Positions 1 through 8,177 of a stretch of DNA of 43,021 nucleotides are shown in pieces. The notes under the pieces were generated by a model. The model was not told where the DNA came from. It did no database searches and was given only the letters and a program-made list of their open reading frames with translations. The DNA is from Prevotella sp. (GTDB taxonomy: Bacteria; Bacteroidota; Bacteroidia; Bacteroidales; Dysgonomonadaceae): NCBI GenBank assembly GCA_031285625.1, contig JAITVV010000016.1, positions 1 to 43,021 of the forward strand, read 5' to 3'. The translations under genes were made by a program, and so were the position numbers. Positions within the stretch are counted from its first letter, which is position 1. Each line of letters begins with the position of its first letter.

Positions 1-47
1 TATTGCTGACAGGTTGCTCCCCAGCAGTGCCTGTTTCCTCTTAACAT
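1..47 (-). other. 5' end of a transcript or gene leaving the window on the left
   Basis: A perfect TAnnTTTG-type -7 box (TATCTTTG) lies on the minus strand at 62-55. An ATG follows at 47-45 and opens a frame to the window edge (15 complete codons, beginning MLRGNRHCWGATC). A second frame over the same bases is also open. With transcription expected to start a few bases after the -7 box, the leader would be almost absent. The piece is too short to identify; it could equally be the start of a structured RNA, since ACAGG/CCTGT can pair within it. Confidence 0.25.
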
Positions 48-54
48 CCTGACA

Positions 55-62
55 CAAAGATA
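55..62 (-). promoter_or_regulatory. -7 promoter box for the left-edge transcript
   Basis: Read on the minus strand this is TATCTTTG, an exact match to the Bacteroidota -7 consensus TAnnTTTG. No clear -33 TTTG is visible at the usual distance. It would drive transcription leftwards out of the window, divergently from the gene at 127. Confidence 0.35.
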
Positions 63-126
63 TAAAACTGAAATTAATTTAAAATAATCATCCAATTTAT
101 TTGGATTTTAACTGGAAAACATCCTT

Positions 127-837
127 ATGAACCATCCTAAGAAAGATATGGAATTCAATATCGTACAAACGCTCATCGACTTTTTCAACCAGTCGCAACA
201 ACTAGGTAAAGTAAAATGGTGGGGATCACTCACATCAGTAACAGTTATATCAACATTACTTTTACTGCCCCTGCCTTTTGTCATAACCTTTATTGATCTG
301 AAATTCTGGCTTATGATACCGCTTGCGATTGCATGGGTAATTGTAGTCGTATTTATTGTAATAAAAATATCAGACTATGCTTATAATTTGTCTTTCAACC
401 ATTTAGAGATTGAGAAAGGGAAGAGATTTGTGCGAATGCAAGAGTTACACAAGAGAAGATTTATTCTTTTTCATAACTTGCTGGATAAGTATTGTACCTC
501 TCACAAAAAGATCTTATCAGAAAGTCAACTGGATAAATATACCGATCTGGTAAAAGATGATTTAGATTTGAGCCCGAACAAAACTTATTCTATAGTGGGA
601 GTATCCATTGTTTTTGCTTTTAGCATAGCCCTATTTCCGGAAGTGATAAAATCACTTTTTCCTAATAATAGCTGGAATATCTATCTCTCTTTTTATATCT
701 TATTTATTATGGTAATACTATGGATTCTATGGTTATTCTCAATTTTCCGTAATAAATATATTGATTATCAAAATAGCCACAGAACAAAACTTATACATAT
801 ACTCAAATACCTCAGGGAAATAAAAGAAAATATATAG
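127..837 (+). CDS. Hypothetical integral membrane protein, four predicted transmembrane segments
   Basis: I do not recognise this 236-residue protein. It has two hydrophobic segments near the N terminus (about residues 35-58 and 60-82, the second rich in I, V and W). A hydrophilic charged stretch of about 75 residues follows (about 85-150). Two further membrane segments (about 153-175 and 185-208) precede a short basic tail. There is no signal peptide or lipobox, so it is probably an inner-membrane protein with the central domain on one face. It is transcribed divergently from the left-edge transcript. It ends head-to-head with the lipoprotein gene at 866, and its TAG stop lies inside a hairpin shared with that gene. 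Nothing nearby points to a function. Confidence 0.75.
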   Translation: MNHPKKDMEFNIVQTLIDFFNQSQQLGKVKWWGSLTSVTVISTLLLLPLPFVITFIDLKFWLMIPLAIAWVIVVVFIVIKISDYAYNLSFNHLEIEKGKRFVRMQELHKRRFILFHNLLDKYCTSHKKILSESQLDKYTDLVKDDLDLSPNKTYSIVGVSIVFAFSIALFPEVIKSLFPNNSWNIYLSFYILFIMVILWILWLFSIFRNKYIDYQNSHRTKLIHILKYLREIKENI

Positions 838-870
838 AGCCTGCGATACCCGAAAGTCATACGCTCTATA
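833..870. terminator. Shared hairpin between convergent genes, containing both stop codons
   Basis: TATAGAGC (833-840) pairs perfectly with GCTCTATA (863-870) across a 22-nt loop. The stop codon of the plus-strand gene (835-837) and of the minus-strand gene (866-868) are both inside the stem. No long T tract follows on either strand, so its strength as a terminator is uncertain. Confidence 0.4.
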
Positions 871-1918
871 CCGAATAGTAGATCTCGACCATAAACAGGC
901 TTCCTTTCCGCCATCTTACCCAGCCTAAAACCTCATTGGAAAGCGAATCTTCCAATTTAACCCAGTCGCCTTTCATCTCTACGGCGTGCAGGAATTCATC
1001 CCCTTCAGCCTCACTATCAACAGGGATTATTTCTGCATTATCATTCGGAGATTTGCGCGGGGGATTATCCTCGCGGTTAAAGTCTAAGATAGGTGCATTC
1101 AGTATATGCTCTTCCACTGTGCTGAATGTGATATTGAGATTCTTTTTCAGGTATTTCTCCAGTCCAAGCGCTTCATTGACAACAATCGTATAGCTGTCAC
1201 TATTTACCTTGGTGCATCTGACTACAAAGACACCAATGTCGGGATCAAATGCCCATGGGCTGAAATTATTCTTCCATTCCTGGTTATGACGAAAATAATC
1301 GATATAAAAAGACATCCATACAGACTTATCTCCGTTCAGTATTTGAGCCTTATCTTTAAGTCCGTCTTTCTCTCCGGGCTCGGGAAAAGTGATAAAGCCC
1401 ACTGTATTACCCATATCTTTCTTCAAAGACTTATAATCGTCTATAGGAGCAGGCGAAAAGCATTTTTTATCCTTATCGAACAGGTATAAAGATCCGTAAC
1501 TGTCGCCCGAATTAGGAATAAGCCGGAAATCCATAAGCCCGTCTTCGTTATAGTCCTTCTGAAGTATGTTTAACCCGCCTGTTTGCAGATCTGCCGGATA
1601 TCCCGAAAATTTAAGATCGCACGGGGATTCTTCACCATTTACATAAATCCGGAAATAACCTGTTTCCACATCCAAACTGATTTCTGTGTAATAATCAGGA
1701 GATACTATAAAGGTTCCGGAAAAGATATTCTTTGATTTATTATGAGAGAAAGGAACGATCTCCTTATTTTCATAATGTTTTAACACAAGGTTTACAGCTG
1801 CACTGTCCGGTTGTATTGTTACAACTGAATCTTCAGCCTCAGGGGTTTCATTGGTTGCTTTCGGATTGCAAGCCGCAGCAATAAAGATGAGCAAGACAAT
1901 AGGATATATGTATTTCAT
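866..1918 (-). CDS. Hypothetical lipoprotein with XAC2610-like and SH3-like regions
   Basis: 350 residues. The N terminus is a lipoprotein signal peptide ending in the lipobox-like IAAAC with Cys17, so the mature protein should be membrane anchored. The middle contains a calcium-binding-like stretch, DYNEDGLMDF, followed by SGDSYGSLYLFDKDKKCF, the pattern seen in XAC2610-type proteins. The last 60 residues (HAVEMKGDWVKLED and VLGWVRW) look like a small bacterial SH3-like domain, which usually binds peptides or cell wall. It is the last gene of a three-gene minus-strand operon: the upstream stop codon is separated from its ATG by one base. The domain assignments rest on motif recognition, and I infer no enzymatic role. 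Confidence 0.75.
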   Translation of the reverse strand: MKYIYPIVLLIFIAAACNPKATNETPEAEDSVVTIQPDSAAVNLVLKHYENKEIVPFSHNKSKNIFSGTFIVSPDYYTEISLDVETGYFRIYVNGEESPCDLKFSGYPADLQTGGLNILQKDYNEDGLMDFRLIPNSGDSYGSLYLFDKDKKCFSPAPIDDYKSLKKDMGNTVGFITFPEPGEKDGLKDKAQILNGDKSVWMSFYIDYFRHNQEWKNNFSPWAFDPDIGVFVVRCTKVNSDSYTIVVNEALGLEKYLKKNLNITFSTVEEHILNAPILDFNREDNPPRKSPNDNAEIIPVDSEAEGDEFLHAVEMKGDWVKLEDSLSNEVLGWVRWRKGSLFMVEIYYSV

Positions 1919-1919
1919 T

Positions 1920-2618
1920 TTACTTTTTTAGTATGAGCTTATATTCTTTTTCGGATAAGGTTTCGAGCCGGAAATCATTATAATCTTCTATATACTTTGA
2001 CAGCATATCCAGTGATGCTTCTAATGGTAATTCATCCGAGAAATAAATCCCATCGAATTTTACAGATTCGATATATGCCGAAAAGCTATAATCGAGATCG
2101 GTTTCCCCGACATAGGCTAATGCTATTTTTCCTGTCCACTCTATATTATACGTACCATCCGGATTTCTTTGTTTGAATGTAATCCGATGATCGGCACAGG
2201 CATCATGCCCCAACAGATAAATATGGAAAGCCCTGTCTTCATAGTCTTCTTCCATATCGATAGGGGGAGTATCAGCCAATAAAGTGCGCCCCTGCAGGTT
2301 CTGTATATTTACCCTGTTATTCTCATCAGCAACTTTGATACCTCCATAATGCCACTTTGTAGATGACATAGTACAACTGTGAAAATTTCCCCATACGATC
2401 TTTGCCTTCCAGTCAGATTCCGGTTCAAAATCTTCGGGATCATCCTCGCCATCTTCTTCGTAGTAGTCTTCCGTTTTCAAGTGAAAATCAAAGTACAAAC
2501 CTTTTTCCTTATCTTCATCCTCTCCCGTTTCCAGACGGGCATTCCATACAAATTCTTTTATTCTGTGCCCTTTCGGATACGGATTATCATGAAAAAAGAT
2601 GCGGTTTGTCTTATCCAT
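1920..2618 (-). CDS. Unrecognised acidic cytoplasmic protein
   Basis: 232 residues, not recognised. It has no signal peptide or membrane segment. It is strongly acidic, with a dense Asp/Glu block around residues 48-70 (YYEEDGEDDPEDFEPESD) and another near residues 120-130. The rest alternates aromatic and polar residues as in a beta-rich fold (KWHYGGIKV, NIEWTGKIALAYVGETD). The start codon overlaps the stop of the upstream TPR gene by one base (TAATG), and the downstream lipoprotein gene starts one base after its own stop. The three proteins are therefore probably made together by coupled translation. The arrangement suggests a partner of the secreted TPR protein or of the lipoprotein, but that is inference. 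Confidence 0.7.
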   Translation of the reverse strand: MDKTNRIFFHDNPYPKGHRIKEFVWNARLETGEDEDKEKGLYFDFHLKTEDYYEEDGEDDPEDFEPESDWKAKIVWGNFHSCTMSSTKWHYGGIKVADENNRVNIQNLQGRTLLADTPPIDMEEDYEDRAFHIYLLGHDACADHRITFKQRNPDGTYNIEWTGKIALAYVGETDLDYSFSAYIESVKFDGIYFSDELPLEASLDMLSKYIEDYNDFRLETLSEKEYKLILKK

Positions 2619-4666
2619 TACTCTGTCATTCGCTTGATGATACTGTATGCTTCTATTACCCCCATTTCGCCGGCTTTGCGCATATCATCGAGCGCACGGT
2701 CTTTATCCTTTATCTGGAAACGTGCCAGTCCGCGGTTGTAATATGCTTCTGCAAACTCAGGGTCGCGCCTGATGGCTTCGTTGTAGTCCAATATAGCTGC
2801 GCGGAAATCATTTTGCTTGTAGCGAATCTCAGCACGATTGTAATATGCATAGACAAATTCAGGATTCAATTCTATTACCTTACTGTAATTTTTCACAATG
2901 AGGTCATATTCCAGTTTGGACGGATCGAGCAACGTTGTTCCTGTAAGATTGGTTTCTTTCTTTATAGTATTGCCTGCAATAGCCAGTGCATCCGGTTGAT
3001 CGGATTTTTTGTCGTATTCCGGAACATTCTCTTTCAGGTCGAGCTGTTTGGTATATACCACTGCCAGATTGAAATAGGCAAGGGTAAATTTCGAGTCCTG
3101 TGCTATCGCTTTATTATAGTCCTCGATAGAACTTGCAAAGTCCTGTACAAGCATATAGTCCATAGCACGTGCAAAATATAATTCTGCATTTTTTGAGTTA
3201 TCTTCTATACGTTTCGACAGTTCATTTATCGACCAGAAATGATCTCCGATCTGAGGCTCGTTCAACGATCCTTCACTGTTGGTCAACCTCAGTTTTTTAG
3301 GCAGAACCGATTTTCGGTTAAGTGCATCTACAAGCTGGCTGTAATATACAAAACGCCTTATATCGTTTGGCTTCTCGTAATAGGTAACTACAAAGCGTGG
3401 CTCCAGGTCGAGCTTAACCTGCTTGTTCTGAATACGTCCACGAGTATTGCTTTCATACTTGCTCTTTTCTTCCTGTGTCTTATCAGCAACTACGAGCAGA
3501 TTAAATTTGTCGATATCCTTATCCGAGGTTTCCCTTGTTTTGGCTTCCTCTTCGGTGATGCCTTTTGCGGCCAATTCCCTGTTTTTGCGGCTCTCTTCGT
3601 TACGTGCATAGTTATAGTCACGTTCTGCACCTTTCAGGTCGTTCTGGCGACGCTTGATCTCTGAGCGGGCATAGAACCCGTGATAGAATTCAGGGTACTC
3701 AGCCAGCACTACATTGAGGTCTTCGAGCGCCCCGTTGTAGTCTCCGATATTGTTTTTGATCAGCGACCTGTTGAAATATGCAATATAGTTGTTCGGCTCG
3801 TATCTGATAACAACATCGAAGTCGCTGATAGCACGGTTATCATCCCCTACCTGTGAGCGTAACAATCCCCGGTTGAACCGGGCAATGATATTATTGGGAT
3901 CGAGATCTATCACCTTGTCATAGTCGGCCATTGCTCCGCGAAGGTCATTCTTTGAATAACGGATCAATCCCCTGTTTATATAGTTGCCTGCTTGCAGCGG
4001 CTCTATCTTGATAGCTTCGTCAAGGTCGGCAATCGCATTATCAAAGTCTTTCTTGTAGTAATATAACAGTCCACGCATCGAGTACGACTGCGAAAGGTAT
4101 TTATCCAGCTTTATAGCCTGATTGTAATTATCGAATGCCTGCACTGTATCCCCTTTTTCCTGATACATGGCTCCACGGGTAAGGTATCCCTGTGTATAGC
4201 TCGGATAGATGCGCAGAAGGTCGTTCAGATACTTCTCGGCTTCGTCGTAATTCTTTTTCTGAATATTTACGATACCTGTATTTACCAATGCAAATTTATC
4301 GTTCGGATAAACTTCCATCGTTGTCTTATAGTCTTCCAGGGCTCCGTCATAATTATTCTGATTCTGACGGGCATCCGCTCTGAGCTGGTATGCTTTGGTC
4401 ATAAACGGATTGCGCTCCAGCGCCAGTGTACAGTCTTCTTCTGTTCCCCTGTAATCATCCAGATAGTATTTTGCAATAGCCCTGTAAAAATATGGTTCAG
4501 CCAGATATGGTTTTGCCTTTATAGCCTGATTGAAATACTGGATAGCCAATACATAATCCTCATAGTAGAGTGAGTTGCGGCCGATAATAATCACCCTGTC
4601 AGTATTTATTTGGGCAGCAGTGAAGCTACTGATCAGTAGGAATATAGAGAATAGAAGTTTCTTCAC
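2618..4666 (-). CDS. Secreted tetratricopeptide repeat protein
   Basis: 682 residues with a Sec signal peptide (MKKLLFSIFLLISSFTAAQ), so periplasmic or surface associated. About ten TPR units fill residues 25-360, with repeating patterns such as AYYNRG, GDYNGALEDLN and a proline at the end of helix B (KIEP, DLDP, RYEP). A non-repeat section of about 120 residues (roughly 365-480) is charged and contains a KFNLLVVADKTQEEK stretch. About five further TPRs occupy 485-682. TPR arrays bind other proteins, so a scaffold role is likely. It is the first gene of the operon with the acidic protein and the lipoprotein, and its stop overlaps the next start. No promoter stands out in the spacer upstream, which holds an interspersed palindromic repeat. 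Confidence 0.85.
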   Translation of the reverse strand: MKKLLFSIFLLISSFTAAQINTDRVIIIGRNSLYYEDYVLAIQYFNQAIKAKPYLAEPYFYRAIAKYYLDDYRGTEEDCTLALERNPFMTKAYQLRADARQNQNNYDGALEDYKTTMEVYPNDKFALVNTGIVNIQKKNYDEAEKYLNDLLRIYPSYTQGYLTRGAMYQEKGDTVQAFDNYNQAIKLDKYLSQSYSMRGLLYYYKKDFDNAIADLDEAIKIEPLQAGNYINRGLIRYSKNDLRGAMADYDKVIDLDPNNIIARFNRGLLRSQVGDDNRAISDFDVVIRYEPNNYIAYFNRSLIKNNIGDYNGALEDLNVVLAEYPEFYHGFYARSEIKRRQNDLKGAERDYNYARNEESRKNRELAAKGITEEEAKTRETSDKDIDKFNLLVVADKTQEEKSKYESNTRGRIQNKQVKLDLEPRFVVTYYEKPNDIRRFVYYSQLVDALNRKSVLPKKLRLTNSEGSLNEPQIGDHFWSINELSKRIEDNSKNAELYFARAMDYMLVQDFASSIEDYNKAIAQDSKFTLAYFNLAVVYTKQLDLKENVPEYDKKSDQPDALAIAGNTIKKETNLTGTTLLDPSKLEYDLIVKNYSKVIELNPEFVYAYYNRAEIRYKQNDFRAAILDYNEAIRRDPEFAEAYYNRGLARFQIKDKDRALDDMRKAGEMGVIEAYSIIKRMTE

Positions 4667-4747
4667 GATAAATCGTATTAAGGTCTAAGACCTATTTATA
4701 ACTTTGTTAAGTAAGAGGTATCAAAAGTCAAACTGCACGATCAAAAT

Positions 4748-4829
4748 GTTATCCTCTTTGTCATTCTGAATGCAATGAAGAATCTCGATCCTCCGGATAT
4801 GAGATGTTTCACTTCGTTCAACATGACAT
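4748..4829 (+). repeat. Interspersed imperfect-palindrome repeat, copy 1
   Basis: About 80 bp. The left arm begins GTCATTCTGAATGCAATGAA and ends in GAATCTC; the right arm begins GAGATGTTTCACTTCG and ends in AACATGAC. The two arms are imperfect reverse complements around a CTCCGGATAT centre, so the RNA would fold into a long hairpin. A second copy occurs in reverse orientation at 17546-17628. It lies in the 331-base spacer between the TPR gene and the wzc-like gene, which holds no coding sequence. Confidence 0.85.
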
Positions 4830-4879
4830 TAATACTTAAACGTTGTGGCAAATATATAAATAATACATTAACAAATAAG

Positions 4880-4910
4880 AAGAGAGACCTTTTAGGCCTC
4901 TCTTTTTTGT
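4880..4910. terminator. Terminator hairpin downstream of the wzc-like operon
   Basis: AAGAGAG (4880-4886) pairs with CTCTCTT (4898-4904), extended by CC/GG inside the loop. A T6 run follows on the plus strand and a shorter TTCTT run on the minus strand. It is about 90 bases beyond the stop of the minus-strand kinase gene, the only gene it can plausibly terminate. Confidence 0.6.
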
Positions 4911-4997
4911 ATTTTTTACATTTTTGTATTTAGAGTAATAGATTTTAAGTTTTAAGGGCAAAAACGGCAATTCATTACTCGATACTCAAAAACTTTA

Positions 4998-7394
4998 TCA
5001 GCTTTCGAAATAATCGTCATGATAATACGAATTCTTCTTCAGATAGTATGTCTTATCTCCGTAGTAACGCGATGTACCATAGTATCCTTCCCTACCCTTC
5101 ACATCATTGAACACCAAGGCTATATTTTCAACACCGTCGTAAGATAACTGCGAAATCACACTCTTGAAGAATGCCTTGTTCGTTTTAGCACGTCTGACAA
5201 CATACAACGTAGTATCTGCCATAGAAGACAATATATAGGCATCGGACACAAGTCCTACCGGACTACAGTCGATAATTACATAGTCATACTTTTCTTTCAG
5301 ATGCTCAAGTACCTGTTTGGTCTTGGCTGTCTTGATCAACTCACTCGGATTTGGAGGCAGTGTACCTGCAGGTATGATATCAAAACCATAATCAGGGTGG
5401 GATATTGTAATATCTTCGAGGCTAACCTGCCCGATGAGGTAATTGGAGATACCTTTTTGCGCCTCTATCTGCAAGGTTTTACCTACCGACGGACGGCGTA
5501 GGTCTAAGTCGACAATAACAACTTTTTTGCCCATCAACTGATAGACCGATGCGATATTAGTTGCAATAAATGTTTTACCATCAGCCGGTTCGGTAGATGT
5601 CACCAGCACCGTGATCTTATTCTCCCGCTGGGCCATATACTCTATGCGTACCCTCATGTTACGGAACGACTCTGCAAAACTCGACTTCGGATAGTTCTTG
5701 ACAAGGACTACTCCATTAGCCAGTTTTTTAGAGATATTTTCTATTGTACCAATAACCGGAAGTCCGGATATCTTTTCGCACTCTTCTTTCGACATAACAG
5801 CAAAATTGAGTACTTCTTCTTTTACAACAATAAAAATAAGCGGTATAACAAGTCCGATAAGAATAAAGTACATATAGTTCTTACTCTTTTCGGCCCCATT
5901 GATGGCACCGCCCATCATACGCGGATATTCCCAGATAAAGTTATCCGGAGTATTGGATGCTCTCTGAATCTGTGCTTCGTATAATCGCTGAGTAAGGAAC
6001 TGGTGATATGCTTCATTCATATTATAATCCCTCTGATATTTTATCAGATCGCGTTCCTGAGGAGGTAGATTATCCAGCTTAATATCGAGCATCTTGTATT
6101 TTTTTACCAGGGCATCTTTCTGATCCTGCAGGTTCACCTGAATAAGCTGTACTTCTTTCAGTATCTGAACCCTGAGTTCATTCAACTCATCAACTGTTTT
6201 TATATAAACAGGACTTTTAGCTCCCAGATTTTTCGCTCTTTGTAAAACTGCATTGTATTGTTGTACGTATGTGCTTAATAAAGGAACATTTAAGCCTATA
6301 CTGCTTGGATCAAGTAGTTCTGTACTGCCCATCACAGCTTCTTTTATTTTCTGAGTAGCTACCAATACAGCTTTTTCTCTTATCAAAAGTTCTTCTTTTT
6401 CTAAATCTGCAGCATCCATTTCTGTTCTGAGAGTCGTGGAAGCGACAGCATATACCCCTGTTTCCCGCTGAAATTTCTCCAGTTTCAGTCTGGATATATT
6501 CAATGAGTCATTGATAACTTTCAACTGTACATTTAAGAATTCGATAGTCAGGTCGGCCTGCTGGTTTTTCAATGCGAGGTTATAATTCTGAAATTCATCC
6601 AACAAGGCATTCATATAATCCATATCCTTTGCCGGATCGGTACCTGTCATACCAATAGTCAGAGCCGTAGAAGCCTCATCCTTCAAGGAGGTGCTAACAC
6701 GTCCGCTATACATTCCTATCAGTTGATACTTTGTGAAGAATCTAAACTTGAAAGGGATAAAATCTGGCTTAAATGTACTTGTTTTTCTGAATGTTCCTTT
6801 AAAGAACTGATTATCGATAGGTGAATCAAAAACTACATTAAATGATTTTTCTTCATCATTAGCAGGGTCATTATAGCTTATTCTGCATTGGTCCTGACTG
6901 ACGTATGTAACATCAAATACATAATTGTACGCGGCAGCCTTCACATCCAGTTCGAGACTATCGATATCTATACGGATAGGGGTGTCGGTGTAGAGGCTTA
7001 TGTATTTAAACTGGGTCTGGATAAAATAGTCGATGTACAACTTTTTATCCAGGTTTTGCACAGTACGGTCGGTAAGTCCATACGACTCGAGTACGATACG
7101 CTGGTTTTCGGTATTACGCAAAATGCTACCTAACGGAACGGCACCTGCCATAACGCTGGCGTTACCTCTGTCTTCGAGTATAATCATGGACTGAATACTA
7201 TAAAACGGCACCCACGATTTATTTTTTATATAAGCATATGCTGAGAATAGCAGCACAGAAATAACAAACAGGTACCAATATTTCAGTATTCTGTAAAACC
7301 ATAAAACAAAATCGAAAGACATCGTTGATTTGGCTTTTACTTCTTCAAAATACGGATCCGTATCGACAACTGGTTTCTTATAATTTATATCCAT
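4998..7394 (-). CDS. Wzc-like polysaccharide co-polymerase / BY-type tyrosine kinase
   Basis: 798 residues. The N-terminal Wzz-like part has a membrane segment at about residues 37-55 and a second at about 505-525, with a long coiled-coil periplasmic domain between them. The cytoplasmic C-terminal kinase has a Walker A motif at about 600-608 (STEPADGKT), Walker A' at about 615-625 (VVIVDLDLRRP) and Walker B at about 705-712 (YVIIDCSP). The tail carries nine tyrosines in pairs between about 771 and 795, the expected autophosphorylation cluster. Such proteins control chain length and export of capsule or exopolysaccharide. The two genes upstream encode outer-membrane export lipoproteins, which fits a complete export conduit. 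No matching low-molecular-weight tyrosine phosphatase, flippase or glycosyltransferase is present in this window. Confidence 0.93.
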   Translation of the reverse strand: MDINYKKPVVDTDPYFEEVKAKSTMSFDFVLWFYRILKYWYLFVISVLLFSAYAYIKNKSWVPFYSIQSMIILEDRGNASVMAGAVPLGSILRNTENQRIVLESYGLTDRTVQNLDKKLYIDYFIQTQFKYISLYTDTPIRIDIDSLELDVKAAAYNYVFDVTYVSQDQCRISYNDPANDEEKSFNVVFDSPIDNQFFKGTFRKTSTFKPDFIPFKFRFFTKYQLIGMYSGRVSTSLKDEASTALTIGMTGTDPAKDMDYMNALLDEFQNYNLALKNQQADLTIEFLNVQLKVINDSLNISRLKLEKFQRETGVYAVASTTLRTEMDAADLEKEELLIREKAVLVATQKIKEAVMGSTELLDPSSIGLNVPLLSTYVQQYNAVLQRAKNLGAKSPVYIKTVDELNELRVQILKEVQLIQVNLQDQKDALVKKYKMLDIKLDNLPPQERDLIKYQRDYNMNEAYHQFLTQRLYEAQIQRASNTPDNFIWEYPRMMGGAINGAEKSKNYMYFILIGLVIPLIFIVVKEEVLNFAVMSKEECEKISGLPVIGTIENISKKLANGVVLVKNYPKSSFAESFRNMRVRIEYMAQRENKITVLVTSTEPADGKTFIATNIASVYQLMGKKVVIVDLDLRRPSVGKTLQIEAQKGISNYLIGQVSLEDITISHPDYGFDIIPAGTLPPNPSELIKTAKTKQVLEHLKEKYDYVIIDCSPVGLVSDAYILSSMADTTLYVVRRAKTNKAFFKSVISQLSYDGVENIALVFNDVKGREGYYGTSRYYGDKTYYLKKNSYYHDDYFES

Positions 7395-7432
7395 CAGAAC
7401 AGGAGTTTTATCAGATTCTTAGAAAGTTTATT

Positions 7433-8176
7433 CTACCATCCATACATTACCGTATACACGAGGAATGTAAGAGGTATCATCATCGTAGCAGCAAACGAAC
7501 CTAAAGATTCAATATTAAAGAATGAGTTTTTATTTGTAGGGAAATAAATAAGATCGTTTGGTTTTATATAATAGAATTCAGACTGAATAACATCTTGTGT
7601 TCTCAGGTCGAATGTCTTTACCAACGAATTACCTTGCCCGTCTTTTCTTATTATACTTACTTTGGATAAGTCCATCGTCCCCGTTGTTTGTTCAGAGATA
7701 GCCAAAGCCTGATATATAGTCATATTATCTTTATAAACAGAATAAAATCCCTGCCTGTTGGAAGCCAGTATATAAAAATAATTACTGGATAAAGTTACCT
7801 TTACCTGAACATCTTTTATCGACTCCTGCATAAATTTCTGGATAATTTCCTCTGCTTCCTGTACTGTGTGACCGGCAACTTTTACTTTTCCGAAAAATGG
7901 TAGTATCACAGTACTGTCACTATAGATAGTATATGCTTTTACCGTACTTTGATTTACGCCTACAACGGTATTAAATGTTGTAACCATCTCTTCATCGCTC
8001 GTAGATATCGAACATGATATTTTGTCATCTACAGCTAACCTATATTCCTTATACGGTTCGAGAGGGTATTGAAGGTTGATTGTTTGTAAATAGTTAACCT
8101 CCTCACTTGAAATACAAGAAGAGAATATTCCCACAACAAAAACAATGGTTAATAGATAATATAGTGCAGACTTCAT
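7433..8176 (-). CDS. Polysaccharide export outer-membrane lipoprotein (Wza/OPX-like), second paralogue
   Basis: 247 residues from the ATG at 8176. A longer frame upstream would overlap the previous gene and put extra residues before the signal peptide, so I reject it. The signal peptide ends in the lipobox FSSC. A Poly_export-like region follows (RLAVDDKISCSISTSDEE), then a repeat of that fold (DSTVILPFFGKVKVAGHT). An SLBB-like section carries FDLRTQDVIQSEFYYIKPND. A C-terminal hydrophobic stretch (about the last 25 residues) may be the membrane-spanning helix. It would form the outer-membrane pore paired with the Wzc-like protein encoded 38 bases downstream. It starts one base after the stop of its paralogue, so translation is probably coupled. 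Confidence 0.88.
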   Translation of the reverse strand: MKSALYYLLTIVFVVGIFSSCISSEEVNYLQTINLQYPLEPYKEYRLAVDDKISCSISTSDEEMVTTFNTVVGVNQSTVKAYTIYSDSTVILPFFGKVKVAGHTVQEAEEIIQKFMQESIKDVQVKVTLSSNYFYILASNRQGFYSVYKDNMTIYQALAISEQTTGTMDLSKVSIIRKDGQGNSLVKTFDLRTQDVIQSEFYYIKPNDLIYFPTNKNSFFNIESLGSFAATMMIPLTFLVYTVMYGW

Positions 8177-8177
8177 A

